Shown here piece by piece: positions 7,988 through 16,688 of a DNA stretch of 64,000 nt. The position numbers and the translations under genes were made by a program. The stretch's first letter is position 1. The number at the start of each line of letters is the position of its first letter. This DNA is from JABMNT01 sp048262255. Its GTDB lineage: Bacteria > Pseudomonadota > Alphaproteobacteria > Rhodospirillales > Casp-alpha2. The stretch covers positions 1,302,001 to 1,366,000 of the forward strand of contig JBLXFH010000001.1 in the NCBI GenBank assembly GCA_048262255.1, read 5' to 3'. Below the pieces are notes generated by a model that saw only the letters and a list, made by a program, of their open reading frames with translations, did not search any database and was not told the DNA's origin.

Positions 7988-9338
7988 TCAAATATGAAGG
8001 GCGCGGCCCCCCGCACCCAAAGCCGCTTCCTTAACCGCTTCCGACAGGCCCGGGTGGCCGTGACAGATGCGGGCAACATCTTCGGCGCTGGCACTGAGTT
8101 CCATGGCGACGACGATTTCCTGAATGAGTTCGCCGGCGGCCGGGCCGACAATGTGACAGCCCAGCAGGGCATCGGTTTTTTTATCGGCCAGGATTTTGAC
8201 AAAACCGTCGGCATCGGCATTCGTGCGGGCCCGGGAATTGGCCGAAAAGGGAAACTTGCCCGATGTGTAGTCGATGCCGGCTTCCTTCAGTTGTTCTTCG
8301 GTTTTGCCGACACTGGCAACTTCCGGATGGGTGTAGACGATGCCGGGGATGGTTCCGTAATCAACATGACCGGACTGGCCGGCAATGATTTCAGAGCAGG
8401 TGGCGCCTTCTTCTTCTGCCTTATGCGCCAGCATTGCGCCGCCGATGACGTCGCCAACCGCATAAATGCCTTCGATATTGGTCTGGTAATCTTCATCGAC
8501 CGGAATAAAACCGCGTTTGTCGACGGTAACGCCAACCTTGTCCAATCCCAGTTTGTCCGTAAACGGTCGCCGGCCAATGGCCACCAGAACGATCTCGGCC
8601 TGCAGGGTTTCCGCTTTGCCGCCGTCGCGCGGTTCCATGCTCAGCGTTACCCCGGACTTGCTTTTCTTGGCGCCGGTGACCTTGGTCTTGAGCTTCAGTT
8701 TCATGCCCTGTTTCTTGAGGATACGGCCCATGGTCTTCGATACTTCGGCGTCCATACCGGGCAATACCACATCCAGAAACTCAACAACCGTCACTTCAGA
8801 TCCGAGGCGCCGCCAGACAGATCCCAATTCAAGGCCGATCACACCGGCACCGATGACAACGATCGATTTCGGTACCTTGGGCAGGGACAGGGCACCGGTC
8901 GAACTGACAATCTGCTTTTCGTCAATTTCAATGCCGGGCAGGGGAGTGACCTCCGAGCCTGTGGCAATCATGATGTTTTCGGTTTTCAGGACCTGTTTCT
9001 TGCCGCCTTTTGCCGCGGCTTTGACAGTGACTTCGCCGACGGCGGTGATCACACCAAAACCTTCGATGTAGTCGATCTTGTTTTTCTTCATCAGAAAGGC
9101 GATGCCGTTGGTCAAATCTTCGACCACCTTGTCCTTGCGGCCTAGCATGGTTTTCAGGTCAAGTTTCAGGCCGCTCGTCTGAATGCCGTGATGGGCAAAT
9201 TCTTTTTCCGCCACTTCATAGTGGTGCGACGACTGCAGCAGGGCCTTCGATGGAATGCAGCCGACGTTCAGACAGGTGCCGCCCAGTTTGCCGCGCGATT
9301 CAACCACCGCCGTTTTTAGGCCCAGCTGCGCCGCCCTG
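7988..9338 (-). CDS. lpd: Dihydrolipoamide dehydrogenase, 5' end lost in gap (copy A)
   Basis: 449 residues corresponding to 22-470 of the complete Lpd at 19969-21381. The first 21 residues, with the FAD-binding GGGPGG loop, are missing because the sequence runs into the N gap. The redox-active CLNVGC pair, the NAD-binding GAGVIGLELG, the second FAD motif (GIYAVGD) and the catalytic HGHPGLSE are all intact, so this is an assembly truncation rather than a pseudogene. E3 reoxidises the lipoyl arms of 2-oxo acid dehydrogenases. In copy B lpd is followed on its 5' side by odhB, whereas here the gap leads to atpG. Confidence 0.92.
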
Positions 9339-9348
9339 NNNNNNNNNN
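9339..9348. other. Assembly gap of 10 N
   Basis: Ten undetermined bases join copy A (inside lpd codon 21) to copy B (at the stop codon of atpG). Neither flank continues logically: lpd should run on towards odhB, and atpG should be followed by atpD and atpC. The true distance and adjacency are therefore unknown. Confidence 0.99.
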
Positions 9349-10247
9349 TAAAGTGCTTCCGCACCGGAGATGATTTCAATCAGCTCCTTGGTAATAACGG
9401 CCTGACGTGTCCGGTTATAGGTCATTGTCAAACCATCGATCATATCGCCTGCGTTCCGCGTTGCGTTGTCCATGGCGGTCATCCGAGCCCCATGTTCCGA
9501 CGCCGCGCTTTCCAGCAAGGCCTGGAAGATTTGTACTGCCAGATTTCTGGGCAGCAAATCCGCCAAAATTTCTTCTTCTTCCGGCTCGAAGATATATACC
9601 GATTTGGCATCTTGAGCGGTCGCTTTTTCCTCTTCCTCACCATCAACGGCAGGAGGATTAAACGGAATAAGCTGCTGCGGGGTGACAATCTGCGTCATCG
9701 CCGACTGGAAGCGGTTGAAGACCACCGTACAGACATCAAACTCACCGGCTTCAAACATATGGGTGATTTTGTCGGCCACTTCGGAGGCTTCGCTGAAGTG
9801 AATGCTCTTTTTGCCAAGCCCGGTGATCATATCCACGGTTTCGTTGGCATATTCACGTTTCAGTACGTCATGGGCTTTGCGACCCACAAACAGTAATTTG
9901 ACGGTCTTGCCTTGTGCTTTCAGGTCGCGCGCCATTTTCCGGATTTGGCGGACAATGGAGCCATTGAAACCGCCGCACAAACCGCGATCGGCGGTGAAAG
10001 CGACCAGCAATTGAACCTGATCGCTGCCGGTGCCTGCGAGCATTTTCGGAGCCCCGTCAACGCCGCCCAGCGAAGCCGCCAGGGAACCCAGCATACGCTC
10101 CATGCGGACGGCATAGGGACGTGCGGCTTCCGCCGCTTCCTGTGCCCTGCGCAGCTTGGCAGCCGCCACCATTTTCATGGCGGATGTGATCTTCCGCGTC
10201 GATTGGACACTGGTGATCCGAACTTTTAGGTCTTTGAGATTGGCCAT
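9349..10247 (-). CDS. atpG: ATP synthase gamma subunit
   Basis: 299 residues of the F1 central-stalk subunit that rotates inside the alpha3beta3 ring. The N-terminal helix MANLKDLKVRITSVQSTRKITSAMKMVAAAKLRRA-type signature and the C-terminal helix ITKELIEIISGAEAL are both complete. The stop codon reads T-A-N with its last base inside the gap, so the coding region itself is intact. It is the third gene of the atpH-atpA-atpG run and starts 37 bp after atpA. The next genes expected, atpD and atpC, are lost at the gap. Confidence 0.95.
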
Positions 10248-10284
10248 TGATGGCTATCCGTTCCTATTTGTTTCTGTGTCCAGG

Positions 10285-11817
10285 TTAAGCGAATGTTTTG
10301 ACGAATTCGTCAAGAATGCTTTTCAGCTTCTCGCTGGTCGCGTCAGAAATCGCTTTCTCCGTGCGGATCGTTGCCAGAACGTCTTCGTGTTTGGCGCGGA
10401 ATTCGCTGATGAACTGTTTTTCAAAGTCAGTGACCTGAGTCACATCGATTTTATCGGTGTAACCGTTCACCCCGGCAAAAATCACGACGACCTGTTCTTC
10501 AATCGGGTACGGCGCATATTGCGGCTGTTTCAACAGTTCCGTCAGGCGGGCACCACGGGCCAGCAATTGCTGGGTCGAGGCGTCGAGATCGGAAGCAAAC
10601 TGGGCAAACGCAGCCATTTCACGATACTGGGCCAGTTCCAGCTTAATGGTACCGGCAACCTGCTTCATGGCCTTGATTTGCGCAGCGGAACCCACACGAG
10701 ACACCGACAGACCAACGTTCACGGCCGGGCGAATACCTTTGTAGAACAGTTCCGTTTCCAGGAAGATCTGACCATCGGTGATCGAGATCACGTTGGTCGG
10801 GATATAAGCGGACACGTCACCGGCTTGCGTTTCAATAACCGGTAATGCGGTCAAAGACCCGTTACCAGCGGCATCACCCAACTTACAGGCGCGCTCGAGC
10901 AGACGGGAGTGCAGATAGAAAACGTCACCCGGATAGGCTTCACGTCCTGGAGGACGACGAAGCAGCAGAGACATCTGGCGGTAGGCGACAGCCTGCTTGG
11001 TCAAATCATCATAGAAAATAACCGCATGCTGGCCGTTATCACGGAAAAACTCGCCAATGGTCGCACCCGTGTAAGGCGCCATGAACTGCAACGGAGCGGG
11101 CTCCGATGCGGTCGCAGCGATAACAACGGAATATTTCATTGCGTCGTAATCTTCGAGAGTCTTGACCAACTGGGCGACCGTTGAGCGCTTTTGCCCGACC
11201 GCAACGTAGATGCAGAACAATTTTTCAGAATCGTCCTTTGCCGCATCGTTGGTTTTTTTCTGGTTCAGAATGGTGTCGATGATCACGGCAGTTTTACCGG
11301 TCTGGCGGTCACCAATGATCAATTCGCGCTGACCTCGGCCAACGGGAATAAGCGAATCAATGGCTTTCAGGCCGGTCTGCATGGGTTCATGCACGGATTT
11401 CCGGGGAATAATGCCCGGCGCCTTGACTTCAACCAAGCTGCGTTTGACATCTTCCAGAGGGCCTTTGCCGTCAATCGGATTGCCGAGCGCATCAACAACG
11501 CGGCCCAGTAGGCCCCTGCCGATCGGCACGTCAACGATTTCTCCGGTACGCTTGACCATGTCACCTTCGCGAATGGTCCGGTCATCACCAAAAATAACGA
11601 TACCGACGTTATCGGTTTCCAGGTTCAGGGCCATGCCTTTGATGCCGCCGGGGAATTCAACCATCTCACCGGCCTGGACCTGATCCAGACCGTGAACACG
11701 GGCAATTCCATCACCTACGGAGAGAACTTGTCCAACTTCTGCGACTTCAGCCTCAGAACCAAAATCAGCGATTTGTTTTTTTAATATTGCAGAAATTTCC
11801 GCGGCACGGATTTCCAT
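10285..11817 (-). CDS. atpA: ATP synthase alpha subunit
   Basis: A 510-residue non-catalytic nucleotide-binding subunit of F1, of the usual length. The P-loop GDRQTGKT is at 169-176. The beta-barrel N-domain (about 1-95) and the family signature (PGREAYPGDVFYLHSRLLERA, about residue 290 on) are intact, and a helical C-terminal domain follows. The ATG at 11817 directly abuts the atpH stop codon, showing tight operon coupling. Confidence 0.97.
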   Translation of the reverse strand: MEIRAAEISAILKKQIADFGSEAEVAEVGQVLSVGDGIARVHGLDQVQAGEMVEFPGGIKGMALNLETDNVGIVIFGDDRTIREGDMVKRTGEIVDVPIGRGLLGRVVDALGNPIDGKGPLEDVKRSLVEVKAPGIIPRKSVHEPMQTGLKAIDSLIPVGRGQRELIIGDRQTGKTAVIIDTILNQKKTNDAAKDDSEKLFCIYVAVGQKRSTVAQLVKTLEDYDAMKYSVVIAATASEPAPLQFMAPYTGATIGEFFRDNGQHAVIFYDDLTKQAVAYRQMSLLLRRPPGREAYPGDVFYLHSRLLERACKLGDAAGNGSLTALPVIETQAGDVSAYIPTNVISITDGQIFLETELFYKGIRPAVNVGLSVSRVGSAAQIKAMKQVAGTIKLELAQYREMAAFAQFASDLDASTQQLLARGARLTELLKQPQYAPYPIEEQVVVIFAGVNGYTDKIDVTQVTDFEKQFISEFRAKHEDVLATIRTEKAISDATSEKLKSILDEFVKTFA

Positions 11818-12378
11818 CTAACCGACCCCTTTCATGGAGAAACGAAGCTGATTGAGCTTCGTTTTCAGAGAACTATCAACCATACGGGACCCGACTTTGA
11901 CAATCAGGCCGCCCAACAGGCTTTCATCAACACTTGCATCAACAGAAACATCCGATCCTGTTGCGCTTTTTAATGACTTTTCAATGGCCGTAATCTGAGT
12001 TTTCGTCAGCTTTTTGGCCGAAACAACTTGTGCCGTGGATTCGCCGCGCCGCGCACTGAGCAGGGCCTGAAAGCCCTTGATCATGGCGGGAAGTGCAAAT
12101 AACCGACGGTTTTGGGCAACAAGCCCGATAAATTTGCTGGTCAGGTCACTGATTTCAGCGGCTTTCAGAACGGCATCCATTGCTGCGCTCTGGTCTGCGC
12201 GCGAGATAACCGGTGATCTGATCAACCGGTTTAAATCGTCCGAATCGGCAAGCATCTGAGACATCGCAGAGAGATCCCCAGCCACTTGGTCCAATTGCTT
12301 GTCTGCGTCGGCAAGCTCAAATAGTGCCGTGGCGTAGCGGCCTGCTAGGCCCGTGACGCCAATTACATCCGATGACAC
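11818..12378 (-). CDS. atpH: ATP synthase delta subunit (copy B)
   Basis: A 186-residue OSCP/delta subunit of F1, connecting the top of F1 to the b-subunit stalk. It is a typical helical N-domain (about 1-110) and a beta/helical C-domain with the conserved GGLIVKVGSRMVDSSLKTKLNQL end. The start is GTG (12378-12376). A GAGGG ribosome site lies about ten bases upstream, and the same GTG is kept in copy A. As the first gene of the atp run it is followed without spacing by atpA. Its promoter should lie in 12379-12694. Confidence 0.95.
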   Translation of the reverse strand: MSSDVIGVTGLAGRYATALFELADADKQLDQVAGDLSAMSQMLADSDDLNRLIRSPVISRADQSAAMDAVLKAAEISDLTSKFIGLVAQNRRLFALPAMIKGFQALLSARRGESTAQVVSAKKLTKTQITAIEKSLKSATGSDVSVDASVDESLLGGLIVKVGSRMVDSSLKTKLNQLRFSMKGVG

Positions 12379-12473
12379 CTGGGAAACCCTCGTCTTTAAA
12401 AATTTGTTCCTGTGAAGTTAGCCCAAATCGAACAGATTGCTCAACTCGAATCTAACCCACCTCGCCAGCTTCC

Positions 12474-12546
12474 TCCTGCCGAAGCGGGCACTTCGTACCA
12501 TACTCAATCGGGCTATGCAACGGACTCTCGACACCTTTTTGCATTG
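12474..12546 (-). promoter_or_regulatory. Conserved non-coding block upstream of atpH (copy B)
   Basis: The 316-bp atpH-priA gap (12379-12694) holds this block, which matches 298-367 of copy A at most positions, although the rest of the gap has drifted beyond easy alignment. On the minus strand it contains TTGCAT-N17-TACGAA about 100 bp before the atpH start. I infer the atp operon promoter or leader. The remainder of the gap is AT-rich, with a short repeat (two copies of ATCATCTCC near 12650-12665) and no credible gene. Confidence 0.45.
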
Positions 12547-12694
12547 CAAAAAAATAGAGAAATTTGCGGTTCACGCGAGGGCCTTTGAAAATAGCGGGAA
12601 AAATAATATTTGGCGGCGGAAAAGCGGGTTCGCATTACTTTAAAATCATCTCCATAATCATCTCCCTGCGCCAACCTGTCGGATGTCGGAAAAT

Positions 12695-14905
12695 TCAAAA
12701 AAAGCTCATGGGGTCGACGTCCACCTGAATGCGCACTTTTTTGAAATGTTCAGCACGGGCCAGCCATTGCCGGATCAGCGGCTGAACCGAGGTTTCTTTC
12801 GTCGCCTTGAACAGCAGGCGGCGCCGGTGCCGACCGCGAAGCAGCGCGATGGGAGCCGGGGCCGGGCCTAAAACCTGAATATTGGGTCCACTTGGCGCCG
12901 CACGGGCCAGCGCCAGGGCGGCCCGGTCCACGGAATGTTCATCCTGGCCGGAAACGATCAGCGCCACCAGACGGCCGAAGGGCGGCATCAGGGCCTCGCG
13001 CCGAGCTTTTGTTTCCGTTTCGATAAACTGGTTTTTGTCGCCGGAAAGCAGGGCCTGCATGACCGGATGTTTGGGCATGTAGGTTTGCAACAAAACGCGG
13101 CCAGGCTTATCGCCCCGGCCGGCGCGGCCTGCAACCTGATATAAAAGCTGAAATGTCCGTTCCGCAGCCCGGGGGTCGCCGCCTTGCAGCCCCAGATCGG
13201 CATCAATCACCCCGACCAGCGTCAGCAGCGGGAAATGATATCCCTTGGCGACAATCTGGGTGCCGATGATCAGATCAATGTCGTGGTCCTCGATTCGCCG
13301 CACCAGTTCGTTTGCGGCGCGCGGCGACTGAATGGAATCGCTGGTCGCCATAACCACCCGGGCCTCGGGTAGAAGCGTCTCTATCTCCTCGGCCAACCGC
13401 TCGACACCAGGACCGCAGGCGACAAGACTGTTCTCTGACTTGCATTCCGGGCAATGGGCGGGAGGCGAAATGTGAAAACCGCAGTGATGACACTGCAAAC
13501 GGCCAGCCGAACGATGCTCAACCAGCCAGGCGGTACAGCGGGGGCACTGGAAGCGGTGACCGCAGGTCCGGCACAGGGTCAGCGGGGCATAACCACGGCG
13601 GTTCAGAAACAATAAAACCTGCTCGCCCGACTCAATGGTTTCAGTGATTGCCTGCCTTAAGACAGGCGATAGCCATTGCCCCCGGGGCGGTGGGGTTTTG
13701 ATCATGTCGACAGCCTGAATATCAGGCAATGCCGCACCGGCATGGCGAATGGGCAGTTCGAAGCCGCTATAGCGCCCCGTGGCAACATTGACGACGGTTT
13801 CCAGTGACGGCGTCGCTGAGGCCAGAGTGATCGGGATATCTCCAAGCTGAGCACGAACGACGGCCATGTCGCGAGCATTGTAAATGACCCCGTCTTCCTG
13901 CTTGAAGGCGCCTTCATGCTCTTCATCGACAACAATCAGTTTGAGATCGGAAAACGGCAGGAACAGCGCCGAGCGTGCGCCAACCACAACTTTTGCCCGG
14001 CCTTCCGCGACAAAGCGCCAGGTTTGGCGGCGCTGTGCGGCGGTCAAATCGGAATGCCAGACCAGCGGGTCGGCGCCAAACCGCGCCCGAAAGCGTTCCA
14101 GCCATTGTGCGCTCAACGCGATCTCCGGCAACAGAACCAGAACTTGACCGCCTTGCCAGAGGGCCTCGGCGACGGCTTGAAAATAGACTTCCGTCTTGCC
14201 GGACCCCGGCACTCCGTCCAGCAGGGATACGGAAAACCCGCCTTTCGTGACGGCATCTGTAATTTGCTCGGCGGCCGCCGTCTGTGCGTCGGAAAGCTGA
14301 GGCCCCTGACAGTCCGGGTCTGGGTGAACGAGGATCGGTTCCGGCGACAGAGAGACCCGGACCAAGGCCCCGGCATCGGCAAGGCCTCTGACAACGCCGG
14401 AACCGGTCGCCGCCTGACGTGCCAGATCGGTTGCGGTGCGCGGCGGGCCTTCGGTTAAAACGTCGATGACCCGCTGGCGCGCCGGGGTCATGCGGATGTC
14501 GGGCTGCTTTTCCGCCAGCGCATAGGCCGACACCGGTTTGGGCGGGTGCAGGGCGTCGCGCACGCTCATCGTCATCTTCAAGACCGAACCTTTGGCCTGC
14601 AGGGTATAATTCGCCGCCCAGTCGACAAAACGCCTTGAGACATCTGGCAGCGGGGGGCATTCCAGCAGGCTGGCGATATCCTTGATTTTGTTTTCCGCCA
14701 CATCCCCCGTGGCGGGGCCCCAGATCACGCCATCCGCCATGCGCGGGCCGAGCGGCACCCGGACAAAATCGCCGTCCCTGACGGACATTTCCGGGCCAAC
14801 CCGGTAATCGTAGGCGCCGCCGATGGGCAGCGGCAACTGAACTGCAACCCGTGATCCCGGTGGGTAACGATGGTTGTCAGAACTGGATAAGGATTTATGC
14901 GGCAT
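12695..14905 (-). CDS. priA: Primosomal protein N', replication restart helicase (copy B)
   Basis: A 736-residue PriA with all the features of copy A: winged-helix N-terminal half, Walker A GVPGSGKT (about 231-238), DEEH box, eight zinc cysteines in CRTCGHRFQCPRC / CHHCGFHISPPAHCPEC, and the QVAGRAGR motif. The catalytic and zinc regions are essentially identical to copy A. The N-terminus and the region around 150-220 have diverged most. It is divergently placed from DUF484. It ends 316 bp from atpH. Confidence 0.97.
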   Translation of the reverse strand: MPHKSLSSSDNHRYPPGSRVAVQLPLPIGGAYDYRVGPEMSVRDGDFVRVPLGPRMADGVIWGPATGDVAENKIKDIASLLECPPLPDVSRRFVDWAANYTLQAKGSVLKMTMSVRDALHPPKPVSAYALAEKQPDIRMTPARQRVIDVLTEGPPRTATDLARQAATGSGVVRGLADAGALVRVSLSPEPILVHPDPDCQGPQLSDAQTAAAEQITDAVTKGGFSVSLLDGVPGSGKTEVYFQAVAEALWQGGQVLVLLPEIALSAQWLERFRARFGADPLVWHSDLTAAQRRQTWRFVAEGRAKVVVGARSALFLPFSDLKLIVVDEEHEGAFKQEDGVIYNARDMAVVRAQLGDIPITLASATPSLETVVNVATGRYSGFELPIRHAGAALPDIQAVDMIKTPPPRGQWLSPVLRQAITETIESGEQVLLFLNRRGYAPLTLCRTCGHRFQCPRCTAWLVEHRSAGRLQCHHCGFHISPPAHCPECKSENSLVACGPGVERLAEEIETLLPEARVVMATSDSIQSPRAANELVRRIEDHDIDLIIGTQIVAKGYHFPLLTLVGVIDADLGLQGGDPRAAERTFQLLYQVAGRAGRGDKPGRVLLQTYMPKHPVMQALLSGDKNQFIETETKARREALMPPFGRLVALIVSGQDEHSVDRAALALARAAPSGPNIQVLGPAPAPIALLRGRHRRRLLFKATKETSVQPLIRQWLARAEHFKKVRIQVDVDPMSFF

Positions 14906-14942
14906 ATAGAATAAGGCGTTTCTTATTTGTTAAGGATAGTTC

Positions 14943-14966
14943 GTTAACCATAGGTCCGTGTATAAT
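14943..14966 (+). promoter_or_regulatory. Candidate promoter for DUF484-xerC (copy B)
   Basis: TATAAT at 14961-14966 and GTTAACCATA at 14943-14952 are the two islands shared with the copy A spacer (2771-2793). TATAAT lies 43 bp before the DUF484 ATG. The -35 box is not obvious, and priA probably uses an overlapping promoter on the other strand. Confidence 0.5.
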
Positions 14967-15009
14967 AGTGCGATTCGCAGCCTTGGCGACGAATAAAAGG
15001 ATATAGGTG

Positions 15010-15747
15010 ATGACGCAACAGTTTGACGACCTCATGCAAGACCAGGATGATGACGAAATGGACCCGGCACCCCAACTGGACGCCGCCGATGTGGCCGAGT
15101 ATCTCCGTGAAAACCCCGGTTTCTTCAGGACGCATGCGGATATCATGAGCGAGGTGGTGGCACCAGAGCGATGGACCGGCGACGGGGTTGTTGATTTGCA
15201 GAGGGTCATGCTGGACCGGCGTTCAACGGAAATTGACGAACTCAGAAACTGTGCGCAGGAAGTGATTGAAACCAGCCGTTCCAACATGTCGACGCAAACC
15301 CGTACGCATGCGGCGGTATTGGCGGCGGTCACCGCCAACGGCTTTGAGCATTTAATTCGGATCATTGCCGATGACTGGCCGTTTTTACTGGATGTGGATG
15401 TTGTGACCATTGGTTTCGAGCCGCCGCATGTGCCGGACGCGCGGCTTGAGTCGAGTGACCTTCGGCAGTTGCCGGTCGGTGAAGTGGACCGGCTGGTTGG
15501 GGCCGATCAGGATATTCAGCTGTTTCGCGAGGTTCTGGACGATGGCACGCTGTTTGGTTCGGGGGCCGGCCTCGTTCGTTCCGCCGCGTTGGCCCGAATC
15601 CGGCCTTCCGTCGCATCGCCGATCGGGGTCATGGCGCTGGGCTCGCGTGGCAGTGTCTTCCACCCCGGACAAGGGTCTGAGCTGATCGGCTTTCTGGTTC
15701 GCATTCTGGAAACCCTCATTCATCGTGAACTGGGTGCAAATGAATGA
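15010..15747 (+). CDS. DUF484 (GAF-like) protein (copy B)
   Basis: A 245-residue DUF484 protein that matches copy A (2838-3575) throughout except for an acidic N-terminal stretch (DQDDDEMDPAP). The start is placed at ATG 15010 rather than GTG 15007 because its distance from the AAAAGGA ribosome site equals that in copy A. The VAEYLRENPGFF motif and the conserved core from SEVVAPERWTGDGVVD onward are present. It overlaps xerC by four bases (ATGA), as in copy A. The function is unknown and the xerC linkage is its only clue. Confidence 0.85.
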   Translation: MTQQFDDLMQDQDDDEMDPAPQLDAADVAEYLRENPGFFRTHADIMSEVVAPERWTGDGVVDLQRVMLDRRSTEIDELRNCAQEVIETSRSNMSTQTRTHAAVLAAVTANGFEHLIRIIADDWPFLLDVDVVTIGFEPPHVPDARLESSDLRQLPVGEVDRLVGADQDIQLFREVLDDGTLFGSGAGLVRSAALARIRPSVASPIGVMALGSRGSVFHPGQGSELIGFLVRILETLIHRELGANE

Positions 15748-16688
15748 TTGAGGTTGCCGAACCTGCTGTCATCAAGGCGATTTCCGACTGGCAGGATTGG
15801 CTTACCTATGAACGACGCTATTCGGCCCATACCCTGGATGGGTACAGCCGGGATTTGGTTTCCTTCCTTAAATTTTTGCAGGGCCATTTGGGTCATGCGC
15901 CAGGACTGGCCGATCTGGACCGACTGACGCCGCGCGATTTTCGGGGTTATCTGGCGCGGCGCAATGCCGACGGGCTGGAGCGCACCTCGACGGCCCGCGC
16001 CATGTCGACGCTCAAGAGCTTTTTCAAATATCTGGAGCGCGAAGACCGGATCAGCAATACCATCATCCAGACGGTCCGTATCCCGAAAGTTCCGAAATCG
16101 ATCCCCAAGGCGTTGACGATTGAAGACGCCCTGACAGCGCTTGAGGTGGTTGAGGAACTGAGCGACGAGCCTTGGGTTGGCAAACGCGATAAAGCCTTGC
16201 TGTCTCTGCTTTATGGCTGCGGCTTGCGGCTTGGCGAGGCCCTTCAGCTAAGCCGCAACGAGGGGCTGCGCGCCTTGGATCATGAGGCAACGCTGGTGAT
16301 TAACGGCAAAGGCGGGAAGCAGCGCCTTGTTCCGGTCTTGCCTGCTGTTAGTCGGGCCATCCGGGATTATATGGACATCTGCCCGTTCAATGCGGATGGC
16401 GATGACCCTCTATTTGTCGGGGTGCGCGGCAAACGCCTCAACCCGGCCATCGCACAACGTCAGGTGCGGGACGTGCGGGCCTTGTTGAACCTGCCCGATA
16501 CAGCCACTCCTCATGCACTGCGCCACAGTTTCGCGACCCATCTTCTGGGGGGCGGTGGTGACTTGCGGACCATCCAGGAGCTGTTGGGGCATGCCTCTTT
16601 GTCGTCGACTCAGCGCTACACGGAGGTCAACGGTGAACATTTATCCATGGTCTATGAGGCGGCCCATCCACGGGCGAAAAGACGTTAA
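15744..16688 (+). CDS. xerC: Tyrosine recombinase XerC (copy B)
   Basis: 314 residues, the same length as copy A with no indels by eye. R162, K189, H257, R260, H283 and Y292 are all present. 45 of the first 60 residues match copy A, and the catalytic domain is closer still. It resolves chromosome dimers at dif together with XerD. Its stop overlaps the stop of the convergent kinase by four bases, exactly as in copy A. Confidence 0.93.
   Translation: MIEVAEPAVIKAISDWQDWLTYERRYSAHTLDGYSRDLVSFLKFLQGHLGHAPGLADLDRLTPRDFRGYLARRNADGLERTSTARAMSTLKSFFKYLEREDRISNTIIQTVRIPKVPKSIPKALTIEDALTALEVVEELSDEPWVGKRDKALLSLLYGCGLRLGEALQLSRNEGLRALDHEATLVINGKGGKQRLVPVLPAVSRAIRDYMDICPFNADGDDPLFVGVRGKRLNPAIAQRQVRDVRALLNLPDTATPHALRHSFATHLLGGGGDLRTIQELLGHASLSSTQRYTEVNGEHLSMVYEAAHPRAKRR

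Noticed and set aside
9300..9379. Frames that run through the N gap and fuse lpd with atpG sequence
   Set aside because: They translate undetermined bases. atpG ends at the gap and lpd is truncated by it.
12437..12643. A 68-codon frame across the conserved atp upstream block
   Set aside because: The matching region of copy A is not open in the corresponding frame over the same span, so conservation is at the DNA rather than protein level.
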